A program made the position numbers and the translations under genes. The notes under the pieces were generated by a model. The model did not search any database. It had not been told where the DNA came from and worked only from the letters and a program-made list of their open reading frames with translations. From Nocardia sp. NBC_00416 (GTDB lineage: Bacteria > Actinomycetota > Actinomycetes > Mycobacteriales > Mycobacteriaceae), in the NCBI RefSeq assembly GCF_036032445.1, contig NZ_CP107932.1, positions 5,272,501-5,336,500 on the forward strand: a stretch of DNA of 64,000 bases, given 5' to 3'. This document shows, one piece after another, positions 56,819-64,000 of this stretch; position 1 is the first letter of the stretch; every line of letters begins with the position of its first letter.

Positions 56819-57301
56819 TTACTGCCCTGTGGGCGGGTACGGTGGCTGACCACCCTGCGGGGGGTTGGGGTAGTTCGGGTCCGAGGGATACCCGCCTTGC
56901 TGGGGGTAACCGCCCTGCTGGGGGTAACCGGGCTGCTGGGGGTAACCGCCCTGCTGGGGGTAACCGCCCTGCTGGGGGTAACCGCCCTGCTGCGGATAGC
57001 CGCCCTGCTGCGGATAGCCGCCCTGCTGGGGATAACCCCCCTGCGGCGGCTGGCCGGGCTGCGGGAACCCTCCCTGCGAGTTGTTGTCGCTCTTCTTTTT
57101 ACGCGCCAGCACGATGATCACGACGATGACGACGACCACGAGCACGCAGCAGAGCAGGCCGAACAACCCGAAGCCGCCGCCGCTCTTGCTCTTGCTCCTC
57201 TTGCGGGCGGCCAGATCGACCGCGGACGCGAGCGTATCGGTGTTCGCCCAGGCCGAATAGTCCACCTGGCTCGCATGGGTGAGCAGGTCTACGTAACTCA
57301 A
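56819..57301 (-). CDS. Membrane protein with GGYPQQ repeat tail
   Basis: 160 residues from TTG 57301, chosen because CGGGG precedes it; the ATG at 57388 gives an odd extension. A short N-terminal helical part ([18 protein letters not shown]) and a basic stretch RKRSKSK are followed by one strong membrane helix ([17 protein letters not shown]) with a Lys-rich flank. The tail contains about nine GGYPQQ units, then Pro/Asn-rich residues. The tail is intracellular if the basic flanks are read normally. No function is known. Confidence 0.75.
   Translation of the reverse strand: MSYVDLLTHASQVDYSAWANTDTLASAVDLAARKRSKSKSGGGFGLFGLLCCVLVVVVIVVIIVLARKKKSDNNSQGGFPQPGQPPQGGYPQQGGYPQQGGYPQQGGYPQQGGYPQQGGYPQQPGYPQQGGYPQQGGYPSDPNYPNPPQGGQPPYPPTGQ
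56880..57065 (-). repeat. GGYPQQ-coding repeat tract
   Basis: About nine 18-base units, largely CTGCTGGGGGTAACCGCC on the plus strand, almost identical in the central copies. This is a likely slippage site. Confidence 0.85.
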
Positions 57302-57449
57302 ATCAAACCCCGTTCCGAGAGTGGGGCCCCTCCTCCCGGGGCCGAGATCATTACACCGTACTTCCCCGCGAGTCGGGTACGAAAACATTTCGCCTGATCA
57401 ATGCCCCGGCACACCTTGGAGGTGCCCTATCTCGCCGCCTTTCGGGCCC

Positions 57450-60400
57450 TCATCGTGGCCTGACCAACGGGAAGGGCTGCGTCTCCCGCAGCGATCGCCC
57501 GGTCAACAGCATGATCACTCGGTCCACGCCCAGACCCAGACCGCCGGTCGGCGGCATCGCGTGTTCCAGCGCGCACAGGAAATCCTCATCGAGCGCCATG
57601 GTGGCCGGACCGCCGTCCGCCGCGAGCCGTGACTGCTCGGTGAGCCGGCGCCGCTGTTCCACCGGGTCGGTGAGTTCACTGCAACCGGTGCCCAGTCCGA
57701 TTCCCCAGGCGACGAGGTCCCAGCGTTCGGCGAGCGCGGCGTCGCGACGGTGCGGGCGGGCCAGCGGCGACACCGAAACCGGAAAATCGATATAGAAGGT
57801 GGGCTCGCGGGTGGTTTCGGCGACCAGCCGTTCGTAGAGCGCATAGGCGGTCCGGCCCGCGTCCCAGCCCGGCTGGTAGGTGATGTCGACCTTCTCGCAC
57901 AGCTCCCGTAGATCCGGCAGCGCGGTCCGTGGGGAGATCTCGGTCCCGCACTCTTCGGTAAGGGCCGCGAACATCGAGCGCACCCGCCATTCCCCAGAGA
58001 TGTCCACCGCCTCGAGCGAACCGTCCGGCGTCGGTCGCATGGCGATCATCGAATCGTTGGCGGCCAGCGCGGTTTGCTGGACGAGTTGGCGGCACAGGGT
58101 CATCATGCGGCGGTGATCGCTGTGCGCCTCATAGGCTTCCAACAGGGTGAACTCCGGCAGATGCCGGGTGTCGGCGCGGGTGTTACGGAATCCGGGGCCC
58201 AGTTCGAACAGCTTCTCGACGCCACCTACACACAACCGCTTCAGCGACAGTTCCGGTGCGGCCCGCAGGAACAGGTCGGTGTTGTCGGCGTCGATACGGG
58301 TTCGCAAACTGCGCGCGGGCGCGCCACCGGGGCTGTGCTCCAGTACCGGGGTCGTGACTTCCAGGAAACCGCAGTCGTGCAGGGTGTCGCGTAGCGCGCG
58401 CAGGACTGCGCTGCGGCGGGCCAGTAGCTCGCGGGCGTCCCGGTCGATCATCAGATCGAGGTAGCCGCGCCGCATCCGGACCTCCGGATCGCTGAGCCCG
58501 TGCCATTTGTCGGGCAGCGGATGCAGGCATTTGCCGAGCATCCGCCAATCCGCCACCAGCAGTGACAGTTCGCCGCGGCGGCTGTAGCCGAGCTGGCCGC
58601 TCACCGAGATCAGATCTCCCAGATCGACGAGTTCGCCGAATTCGGCGCAGCGTTGCGCGCCGAGCCGATCACGATCCAGCAAGAGCTGGATATCACTGGT
58701 CCAGTCCCGGACCACCGCGAATATCACCCCGCCGCAGTCACGTAGGCGCAGCAACCGGCCGGATACGCGGACGGTTGTACCGCGCGGCGTCCGCCGGGCG
58801 TCCGCCACGGTATGGGTCGGCGGAAACGGCAGGGGATAAGGGTCGATATTCGCCGCGGCGAGACGGTCCAGTTTCCCGGTTCGCACGCGGACCTGTTCGG
58901 GGCGGTACGCGGCGAGAGGCGCCGGTTCGGTGTCGGGCCTCGCGGTCGCGCCGCCGACCTGCACGGGGGTCGGATGTTCCGGTGCCGAAGGATGCTGCCC
59001 GGTATAGGTGAAGGCCGCGGAATTCCCGCCCGGACACGTCAGCAGACCTTCGGCGCGCGCGGCGGCGACGGCGATTCGCGGCAGATCGCCCGGGGCATCG
59101 CACAGAACGTATCGGGGGATCCATTGCGGCTGGTATCGCATACTCGCTCGATGCAACTGCGCGAGCTGCCACCAGCGTGAGAACGACAGCGGTGCGGTGC
59201 GCGCATCGCGCACCGTCGACGCCACCGCGCTCAGCGCCGCGTGCGGACCCTGTGACCCCCGCGGGGGCCGATGCCGGCCCGCGGCTTCGAACACCGACCG
59301 GAACAGCGTGCAGTTCAGCGAAACCTGGTGGATTCCGTGTTGTTCGGCGCGGAGCGCGAATTCGGCGATCAGCAGGTCGGCGATCTCTTCGGTGCTGTCG
59401 GGCTCGCGGCGCAGCATCTCCAGCGTCGCGCCCGCGTGTCCCCACGGGACCAGTGAGAGCAACCCCAGCACCCGCTCTTCGGCATCGACTGCCTCGACGA
59501 GCAGACAGTCGCCGTCGCGCCGATCGCCGAGCCGCCCCAGCGGGAGCGGATAGCCGCGTTCGGTCTCGCCGGGCCGCCACTGCTCGGCCCGCACCGCGAG
59601 CCGCGCGAGTTCGGTCGTGCCGATATCGCGGTGGCGGCGGATCCGAACCGTCACACCCCGTTTGCGTAGCCGGGCGACGGTGTGCCGGACCGGTTCGAGC
59701 TCCGACGCGGCCAAGGAGAACGTTCGGGTGTCCAGGAGGGCTTCCGCGCCCGCCGAGATCGCGGTGAGCCCGGCTCGCCGATATACGGGCACAGCGGATT
59801 CGCTCGCCCCGATCACGGCGATCGTCCAACCGAATCGGCGGGCGTATCGCTGCCAGGTCTCGACGGCTTGCGGCCAGGAGTCGCGGGCGCCGATGGGATC
59901 ACCCAGGGCGAGGCAGACGCCGTACTCCACCCGGTACCCGATGGCCGCTCTACCGTTCGGTGTGAAGATCACCGCTCGATCGCGGCGGGTGGCGAAATAG
60001 TCCAGTGATCCGGCGGTGTCGGGTTCCTGCATCAAGGTGCGCAGCGCGGATTCGTCGGATTCGGTGAGCGCGTATTCGGCGCGCTGAGTGCGGCGCAGGA
60101 CCACCGCGGTCGCCGCCAATACCAGCGCGCCGAACAGTCCGATGAGGAACTGGGCGGAGAACGGCGGTGCGCCGGTGAAGTCCGACGGGCGGCCCACCAG
60201 GTATGCGGTGAGTTCGGCCGGCACCCACAGCCCACGCTGCGCGGCGGAGGCCAGCGATCCGGGAAGTACCTGCACCACACCCCAACCGGCGACCGCCGCG
60301 ACCGCCGACCCCCCGGCCAGGATCGCCGCGGCCGGGCGGAAACTGCTACGCCGGATGCGCGCGCCGAATTGCGACCGGCTCGCTATCAGTACGCCGAGCG

Positions 60401-60785
60401 CGGCGGTGTGCGCGATCAGTGCGATCGCGGCATGCCGGTCCCGCTCGCGAACGATATCCAGCAGGTTCACCGGCAACCAGCTCGCCAGATAGAGCACCAC
60501 AGCCCACCAGGCCACGCGTTTGCGGCCGGCCAGCCCGATCGCCAGCCATCCCGCCAGCGCGGCCCACAACAGACTGGTGTCGGGTGCGGCCAGGTAGTAC
60601 TCGTCGAGATAGCGGCGGGGGTCGCCCAGCGCCGCCGACAGTGTCGGCGAGACACTCCAGATCAGACATGCCACCGCGAGAACACCCGACACCAGCGCGG
60701 CGATACGCGGTACTGGCGCGAACCGTCCGGGCGTGACGGTCCGTCCGGGTGGTTCGGGGTGCCTCGGTTCCTGCGGGGATATCAC
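57450..60785 (-). CDS. lysX: Bifunctional lysyl-tRNA ligase/phosphatidylglycerol lysyltransferase LysX
   Basis: 1111 residues from GTG 60785. The N-terminal 225 residues hold about six membrane helices. An MprF-like transferase domain (DUF2156, about 255-570) follows, then an OB-fold (about 640-735) and a class II lysyl-tRNA synthetase domain (about 760-1105). Motif 2 lies near GPGFRNTRADTRHLPEFT and motif 3 in GLGVDRVIMLL. It charges tRNA with lysine and transfers lysine to phosphatidylglycerol, giving resistance to cationic peptides in mycobacteria. Convergent with nothing nearby. Confidence 0.96.
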   Translation of the reverse strand: MISPQEPRHPEPPGRTVTPGRFAPVPRIAALVSGVLAVACLIWSVSPTLSAALGDPRRYLDEYYLAAPDTSLLWAALAGWLAIGLAGRKRVAWWAVVLYLASWLPVNLLDIVRERDRHAAIALIAHTAALGVLIASRSQFGARIRRSSFRPAAAILAGGSAVAAVAGWGVVQVLPGSLASAAQRGLWVPAELTAYLVGRPSDFTGAPPFSAQFLIGLFGALVLAATAVVLRRTQRAEYALTESDESALRTLMQEPDTAGSLDYFATRRDRAVIFTPNGRAAIGYRVEYGVCLALGDPIGARDSWPQAVETWQRYARRFGWTIAVIGASESAVPVYRRAGLTAISAGAEALLDTRTFSLAASELEPVRHTVARLRKRGVTVRIRRHRDIGTTELARLAVRAEQWRPGETERGYPLPLGRLGDRRDGDCLLVEAVDAEERVLGLLSLVPWGHAGATLEMLRREPDSTEEIADLLIAEFALRAEQHGIHQVSLNCTLFRSVFEAAGRHRPPRGSQGPHAALSAVASTVRDARTAPLSFSRWWQLAQLHRASMRYQPQWIPRYVLCDAPGDLPRIAVAAARAEGLLTCPGGNSAAFTYTGQHPSAPEHPTPVQVGGATARPDTEPAPLAAYRPEQVRVRTGKLDRLAAANIDPYPLPFPPTHTVADARRTPRGTTVRVSGRLLRLRDCGGVIFAVVRDWTSDIQLLLDRDRLGAQRCAEFGELVDLGDLISVSGQLGYSRRGELSLLVADWRMLGKCLHPLPDKWHGLSDPEVRMRRGYLDLMIDRDARELLARRSAVLRALRDTLHDCGFLEVTTPVLEHSPGGAPARSLRTRIDADNTDLFLRAAPELSLKRLCVGGVEKLFELGPGFRNTRADTRHLPEFTLLEAYEAHSDHRRMMTLCRQLVQQTALAANDSMIAMRPTPDGSLEAVDISGEWRVRSMFAALTEECGTEISPRTALPDLRELCEKVDITYQPGWDAGRTAYALYERLVAETTREPTFYIDFPVSVSPLARPHRRDAALAERWDLVAWGIGLGTGCSELTDPVEQRRRLTEQSRLAADGGPATMALDEDFLCALEHAMPPTGGLGLGVDRVIMLLTGRSLRETQPFPLVRPR

Positions 60786-61041
60786 CGTTCCAGTTTGCCG
60801 CCAGGAATCGCCGAATCATGGCTGTGTCCCGGCGTGTTAGTGGTATATCCGGCCGGATTCGCATGTATTGCCCTGTGCGCGGGCGCGGTTGGCCGATATG
60901 GGCAATCGGGTCCCGGGCGTGGCGCGTAACCGGTTGTGAAATGCCGGATATGTCTTGTTGTTACATCATCCGGACCGCCCGGGCACAGGGTTGCCGGGGT
61001 CGGTCGGAACACCTGGTGACCGGGGGAGTAAGCATGGAGCC

Positions 61042-61263
61042 ATGCCGGATCCAATCGATGTGCCGATCGACGATGCCGTCATTCGGCTCGGACAGTTCCT
61101 GAAGCTGGCCAACCTGATCGAATCGGGGTCGGAGGCCAAAACCGTCATCGCCGCCGGATTGGTGCGGGTGAACGACGAGGTCGAGTTGCGTCGGGGGCGT
61201 CAACTGCAGGTCGGCGATGTGGTGGCCATCGCCGGTCATTCCGCCAGGGTGGGCGGCGGATAG
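61042..61263 (+). CDS. S4-domain RNA-binding protein (YbcJ-like)
   Basis: 73 residues forming one S4 domain: DDAVIRLGQFLKLANLIESGSEAK, then VNDEVELRRGRQLQVGDVVAI (quoted in parts). YbcJ/RqcP-like proteins bind structured RNA. ATG 61042 lies after GGAG; in-frame extension to 60955 has no support. Convergent with rraA. Confidence 0.9.
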   Translation: MPDPIDVPIDDAVIRLGQFLKLANLIESGSEAKTVIAAGLVRVNDEVELRRGRQLQVGDVVAIAGHSARVGGG

Positions 61264-61286
61264 CCCGCCGAGGCCGGGCGGCGGAG

Positions 61287-61775
61287 TCAGTCCTCGGCGC
61301 GGACCACGATGCCGTCGTGGTCGCTGTAGAGCATTTCGCCGGGGGTGAAGGTCACGCCGCCGAACTCGACCGGGACGTTCTTCTCACCGCTCCCGGTCTG
61401 GGTGCTCTTGCGCGGATTGGTGCCGAGGGCCTTCACGCCGATCTCGAGCGTGCGCAGAATCGCCGAATCCCGGACCGCTCCGTTCACCACTACCCCCGCC
61501 CAGCCGTTGTCGACCCCGCGGCCGGCGATGATGTCACCCACCAGCGCGGTGTGCACACTCGCGCCGCCGTCGACGACCAGCACCTGACCGGCGCCCGGTT
61601 CGCCGAGAGTCTGCTTGACCAGCAGGTTGTCCTGGAAGCAGCGGATCGTGGTGATCCGGCCGGAGAAGACCTGGTGGCCGCCGAACTGGATGAACTGGGT
61701 GTCGCAACTGCGAATATCGGGCCCGATCTCGTCGGCGAGATCCGCGGTGGCCACCTGCTGCTCTGATTCGGTCAC
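61287..61775 (-). CDS. rraA: RraA family protein
   Basis: 162 residues from GTG 61775, the normal family length; a frame to 61814 is longer than usual. Core motif: [38 protein letters not shown] and [18 protein letters not shown], quoted in parts. RraA proteins inhibit RNase E in enterobacteria, and many homologues are 4-hydroxy-4-methyl-2-oxoglutarate aldolases; either is possible. Upstream of two DUF5313 genes on the same strand. Confidence 0.92.
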   Translation of the reverse strand: MTESEQQVATADLADEIGPDIRSCDTQFIQFGGHQVFSGRITTIRCFQDNLLVKQTLGEPGAGQVLVVDGGASVHTALVGDIIAGRGVDNGWAGVVVNGAVRDSAILRTLEIGVKALGTNPRKSTQTGSGEKNVPVEFGGVTFTPGEMLYSDHDGIVVRAED

Positions 61776-61856
61776 GTTTGTCGATTGTGCCGGGTGGATC
61801 GGCGCGCCCGGCATCGGCCCCCGGCCGGGAGCCGTGTCACCGCTGCGTGCGGGCCG

Positions 61857-62219
61857 CTAATGGCGGTAGCGCAGGTTGTACAGCTCACGATCGTGCTGGG
61901 AGAACTTCTGCTTGTCGACCAGGTCCGGGTTCAATCCGTGCTGGACCAGGCGATACCGGCGCCACACATAACTCAGGGCGATCGTGAAGATGATCAGCGG
62001 AACGATCATCATGACGATCAGGCCCAGCTTGAGGGTCATAGGTCCCGGGAACAGCAGAATCAATGCGAAGAACGGGATGATCGGTCCGATGAAACGAATG
62101 AGATAGCGCTCCATGGCCCCGTGGCCGACGAGGTCGCGGACTACCCACTCGTGCAACTCCGCGGGCAATTCGCGGCCCAGATCGTAGGCGATCCGTTGCT
62201 TGAAGGTCGGCGTGTCCAT
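61857..62219 (-). CDS. DUF5313 family membrane protein
   Basis: 120 residues. It shows RIAYDLGRELPAELHEWVVRDL near the start and two membrane helices (about 44-61 and 67-87), with a Tyr-rich end. This family is common in Nocardia and Mycobacterium and has no known function. The gene next upstream (62276) is a paralogue. Confidence 0.85.
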   Translation of the reverse strand: MDTPTFKQRIAYDLGRELPAELHEWVVRDLVGHGAMERYLIRFIGPIIPFFALILLFPGPMTLKLGLIVMMIVPLIIFTIALSYVWRRYRLVQHGLNPDLVDKQKFSQHDRELYNLRYRH

Positions 62220-62275
62220 AGCTCCAGGCTATGCCCGTGTGATGGCGCTCACCAGGGTGAATTCGCGGCGATGCA

Positions 62276-62659
62276 TCAGGCCCGGCCGTGGCGCTGCTCG
62301 TAGGCGACGCGTTCGGTCTCGGCGCGCCGGCGGACGTCTATATCGGCCAGCGCCGGATCGAGCCCGTGCTTGACCAGCCGATTGCGCCGGAAAACGTAGG
62401 TCAGCGCCACGGTGAAGTAGATCAGCGGCAACAGCAGCAGCGCCATCATCGACGCACCGATCCACAGCGGGCCCGGTACCAGGAGGAACAGCAGCAGCAC
62501 CAGCACGATCGGCACCAGCATCCGGACCAGGTAACGCCTGGTCGCCCCGGAGCCGGTCAGATCGTCGAGCACCCAGTCGGAGTACTCGGCGGGCAGGGTC
62601 CGGCCGCAGATGTACCCGATCCGCTGGAGAAGGTTCGGTGTTCGGGCCCCGGCACGCAT
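62276..62659 (-). CDS. DUF5313 family membrane protein
   Basis: 127 residues from ATG 62659; a GTG at 62665 is also possible. It is clearly a paralogue of the protein at 61857 (shared RIGYICGRTLPAEYSDWVLDDL versus RIAYDLGRELPAELHEWVVRDL, RRYLVR/ERYLIR, and two helices with the same spacing). The two probably arose by tandem duplication. It follows copD on the same strand after nine bases. Confidence 0.85.
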   Translation of the reverse strand: MRAGARTPNLLQRIGYICGRTLPAEYSDWVLDDLTGSGATRRYLVRMLVPIVLVLLLFLLVPGPLWIGASMMALLLLPLIYFTVALTYVFRRNRLVKHGLDPALADIDVRRRAETERVAYEQRHGRA

Positions 62660-62668
62660 GACCACAGG

Positions 62669-63595
62669 TTATCCCGTGATGGCCAGCGATGCCGCCAGCC
62701 CGAACACCACCGCCATCACCGACACCTCCACCACCGCCCGGCGCAGTGACGCCTCGGCCGGCATCCGGTGGGCGGCGGCCGGGGCAACCCAGCTCCGGCG
62801 CCACCACCAGCCGAGCGCCAGCAGCACGACCAGCAGCACTGATTTGGCCAGCATGATCCGCCCGTAGCCGGTGGTGAAGAAAGGTGTGATCCCGCCCAGC
62901 CGGACCAGCCCGTTGATCAGCCCGGTGAGCGCCACGGCCGCGATCATCGGCAAGGCCACCGCCGAATACCGGGGCAGGGTCTCGGCCCACCCACGGCGGC
63001 CGCGGACCACCAGCCCCAGCGCCAGCAGCAGCCCCAGCCAGGTCGATGCGGCCAGCGCATGCACCCCGGCCAGCGCCGAGCCGAGCGCCTGCTGCGACAT
63101 ATGCCCGGTGATAGGACGCAGGGTCACACAGACCGCGGCGAAAACGAGCACCAGATCCGGTGAGCGCCGCTGTGGCCGCCGGAAGGCGATCGCCGCGTAC
63201 ACGGTGATGGCGGCCGTGCCGAGCAGGATCGCCACGCCGATCTGTCCCGCGCTGATCCGCGCCAGATAAGTGCCGAAATCGGCGGGGCTCAACCCCGTGA
63301 CGCCGGACCCGACCACCTCGCCCGCGGCGCACACCAGTACCGCGAATTCGAGGCAGCACCAGAGTCCGGCGAGTACCGCCAGCATCCGCCACGGCACCTC
63401 GACCCGGTCGGCCAGCCGGGGCAGCGCGGCGAGGCCGAGTACGGCCGCACCCGCGATATCGGCGCCGAACCGCACCGTCGCGGCTGCCGGTACCGCACCG
63501 ACAGCCCAGGCCGACAGCACCCCGAGCAAGCCCGCCGGTATCACGAGTGCGAGCGCGACTCTTCCGTCGGTCCCGCTCGGGCCACCATTTCTCAC
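62669..63595 (-). CDS. Copper resistance protein CopD
   Basis: 308 residues from GTG 63595, overlapping the CopC stop by GTGA; the 339-residue frame is too long. About eight membrane helices, with the CopD stretch AGVHALAASTWLGLLLALGL, whose conserved His and Trp may bind copper, and TPFFTTGYGRIMLAKSVLLV (parts). It would move copper across the membrane with CopC. The N-terminal part carries further helices as in nocardial homologues. Confidence 0.9.
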   Translation of the reverse strand: MRNGGPSGTDGRVALALVIPAGLLGVLSAWAVGAVPAAATVRFGADIAGAAVLGLAALPRLADRVEVPWRMLAVLAGLWCCLEFAVLVCAAGEVVGSGVTGLSPADFGTYLARISAGQIGVAILLGTAAITVYAAIAFRRPQRRSPDLVLVFAAVCVTLRPITGHMSQQALGSALAGVHALAASTWLGLLLALGLVVRGRRGWAETLPRYSAVALPMIAAVALTGLINGLVRLGGITPFFTTGYGRIMLAKSVLLVVLLALGWWWRRSWVAPAAAHRMPAEASLRRAVVEVSVMAVVFGLAASLAITG

Positions 63596-64000
63596 TTCTT
63601 GTTCTTGCCCTGGCCCAGGTTCGAACCGAACAGCGCGAACGCGAGACCGCCGCCGAACAGGACGATCGCGCCGACGATGTACACCCACACCGGGATACCG
63701 CCGCCCGATCCGCCGCCGGAGGCCTGCGCGTCGGCGGGCGGTCCCGGAATTCCGCTACCCGGGGTGCTCAGCGTGAAGCTGCGATCCCCGTCGACGACGT
63801 GGCCGTCGGCCGAGGTGACCCGGAAGGCCATCCGGTACTCCCCGACCGGACCGAGCGCGCCGACCTCGACACTGAGGTTCCTGCCGTCGACGACCGGCTC
63901 GCCCTTGGACCACAGGTTTCCGTCCGGGCCCACCACGGTCATGGCCGGGAAGCTCGGCTGCAGGGGTTCGTTGAAGGTGATGGTGGCACGCTGCGGCCCC
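63592..64000 (-). CDS. Copper resistance protein CopC (3' part)
   Basis: About 135 residues visible; the gene continues past the right edge. It contains FNEPLQPSFPAMTVVGPDG, then YRMAFRVTSADGHVVDGDRSF, where the His of SADGH is a copper ligand in CopC. A Gly/Ser-rich linker and one C-terminal membrane helix (VWVYIVGAIVLFGGG...) anchor it, ending NLGQGKNKK. The N-terminus with the signal peptide and first copper His is outside the window. It precedes copD in one operon. Confidence 0.92.
   Translation of the reverse strand, partial: GPQRATITFNEPLQPSFPAMTVVGPDGNLWSKGEPVVDGRNLSVEVGALGPVGEYRMAFRVTSADGHVVDGDRSFTLSTPGSGIPGPPADAQASGGGSGGGIPVWVYIVGAIVLFGGGLAFALFGSNLGQGKNKK

Overview
The window is the replication-origin region of a high-GC actinobacterium in the mycolic-acid order Mycobacteriales, most like a Nocardia or close relative. 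The assignment rests on gene order (dnaA, oriC, dnaN, recF, DUF721, gyrB, gyrA, DUF3566, tRNA-Ile, tRNA-Ala; rhomboid, PH-domain protein, crgA, trpG; then the minus-strand block fhaA, fhaB, pstP, rodA, pbpA, pknA, pknB), which follows the origin of Mycobacterium/Nocardia, and on LysX, a DUF4407 protein, a cutinase-like lipase and tandem DUF5313 proteins. The species cannot be named from the sequence.

Region 1 to 12.6 kb is replication: the 3' part of dnaA, a small glycolipid-binding-family gene placed between dnaA and the origin, a DnaA-box-rich oriC with a candidate unwinding element, then dnaN, recF, a DUF721 gene, gyrB, gyrA and a DUF3566 membrane protein. Extra DnaA-box palindromes lie upstream of recF and in the recF/DUF721 spacer, and a parS-like site precedes gyrB. 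The gnd gene often found between dnaN and recF is absent.

Region 12.6 to 24.3 kb is an accessory stretch between conserved blocks: tRNA-Ile, a 35-residue DLW-39-like protein, a TetR regulator divergent from a DUF2236 oxygenase, tRNA-Ala, the scar of a deletion that removed the 5' ends of a divergent hydrolase/AraC-type regulator pair, an HxlR regulator divergent from an imine-reductase-like dehydrogenase, an XRE regulator with a striking palindrome upstream, a methyltransferase, a cold-shock-like protein, a hotdog thioesterase, a second DUF2236 protein, a 6C small RNA, and a DrrAB-type ABC exporter.

Region 24.3 to 37.8 kb is the conserved growth and division block: rhomboid protease, PH-domain membrane protein, CrgA, glutamine amidotransferase, then a tightly overlapping minus-strand operon fhaB-pstP-rodA-pbpA-pknA-pknB with fhaA upstream. 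It encodes Ser/Thr phosphorylation control of peptidoglycan elongation. tRNA-Leu closes it.

Region 37.8 to 47.7 kb holds a short-chain dehydrogenase with KstR-like operators, a largely empty 0.8 kb stretch, and the SpoIIM/RDD/DUF58/MoxR/DUF4129-DUF4350/membrane-protein cluster, in which the DUF4129 and DUF4350 genes look fused and shortened, then a DUF4407 protein. Region 47.7 to 64 kb holds gltB-gltD (with a small duplication at their junction), a cutinase-like lipase, a histidine phosphatase, a Gly/Pro/Gln-rich membrane protein, LysX, an S4-domain protein, RraA, two DUF5313 proteins, CopD and the 3' part of CopC. No CRISPR array, transposase, prophage or evident new defence system was seen; the most informative oddities are regulatory sites and small rearrangements.
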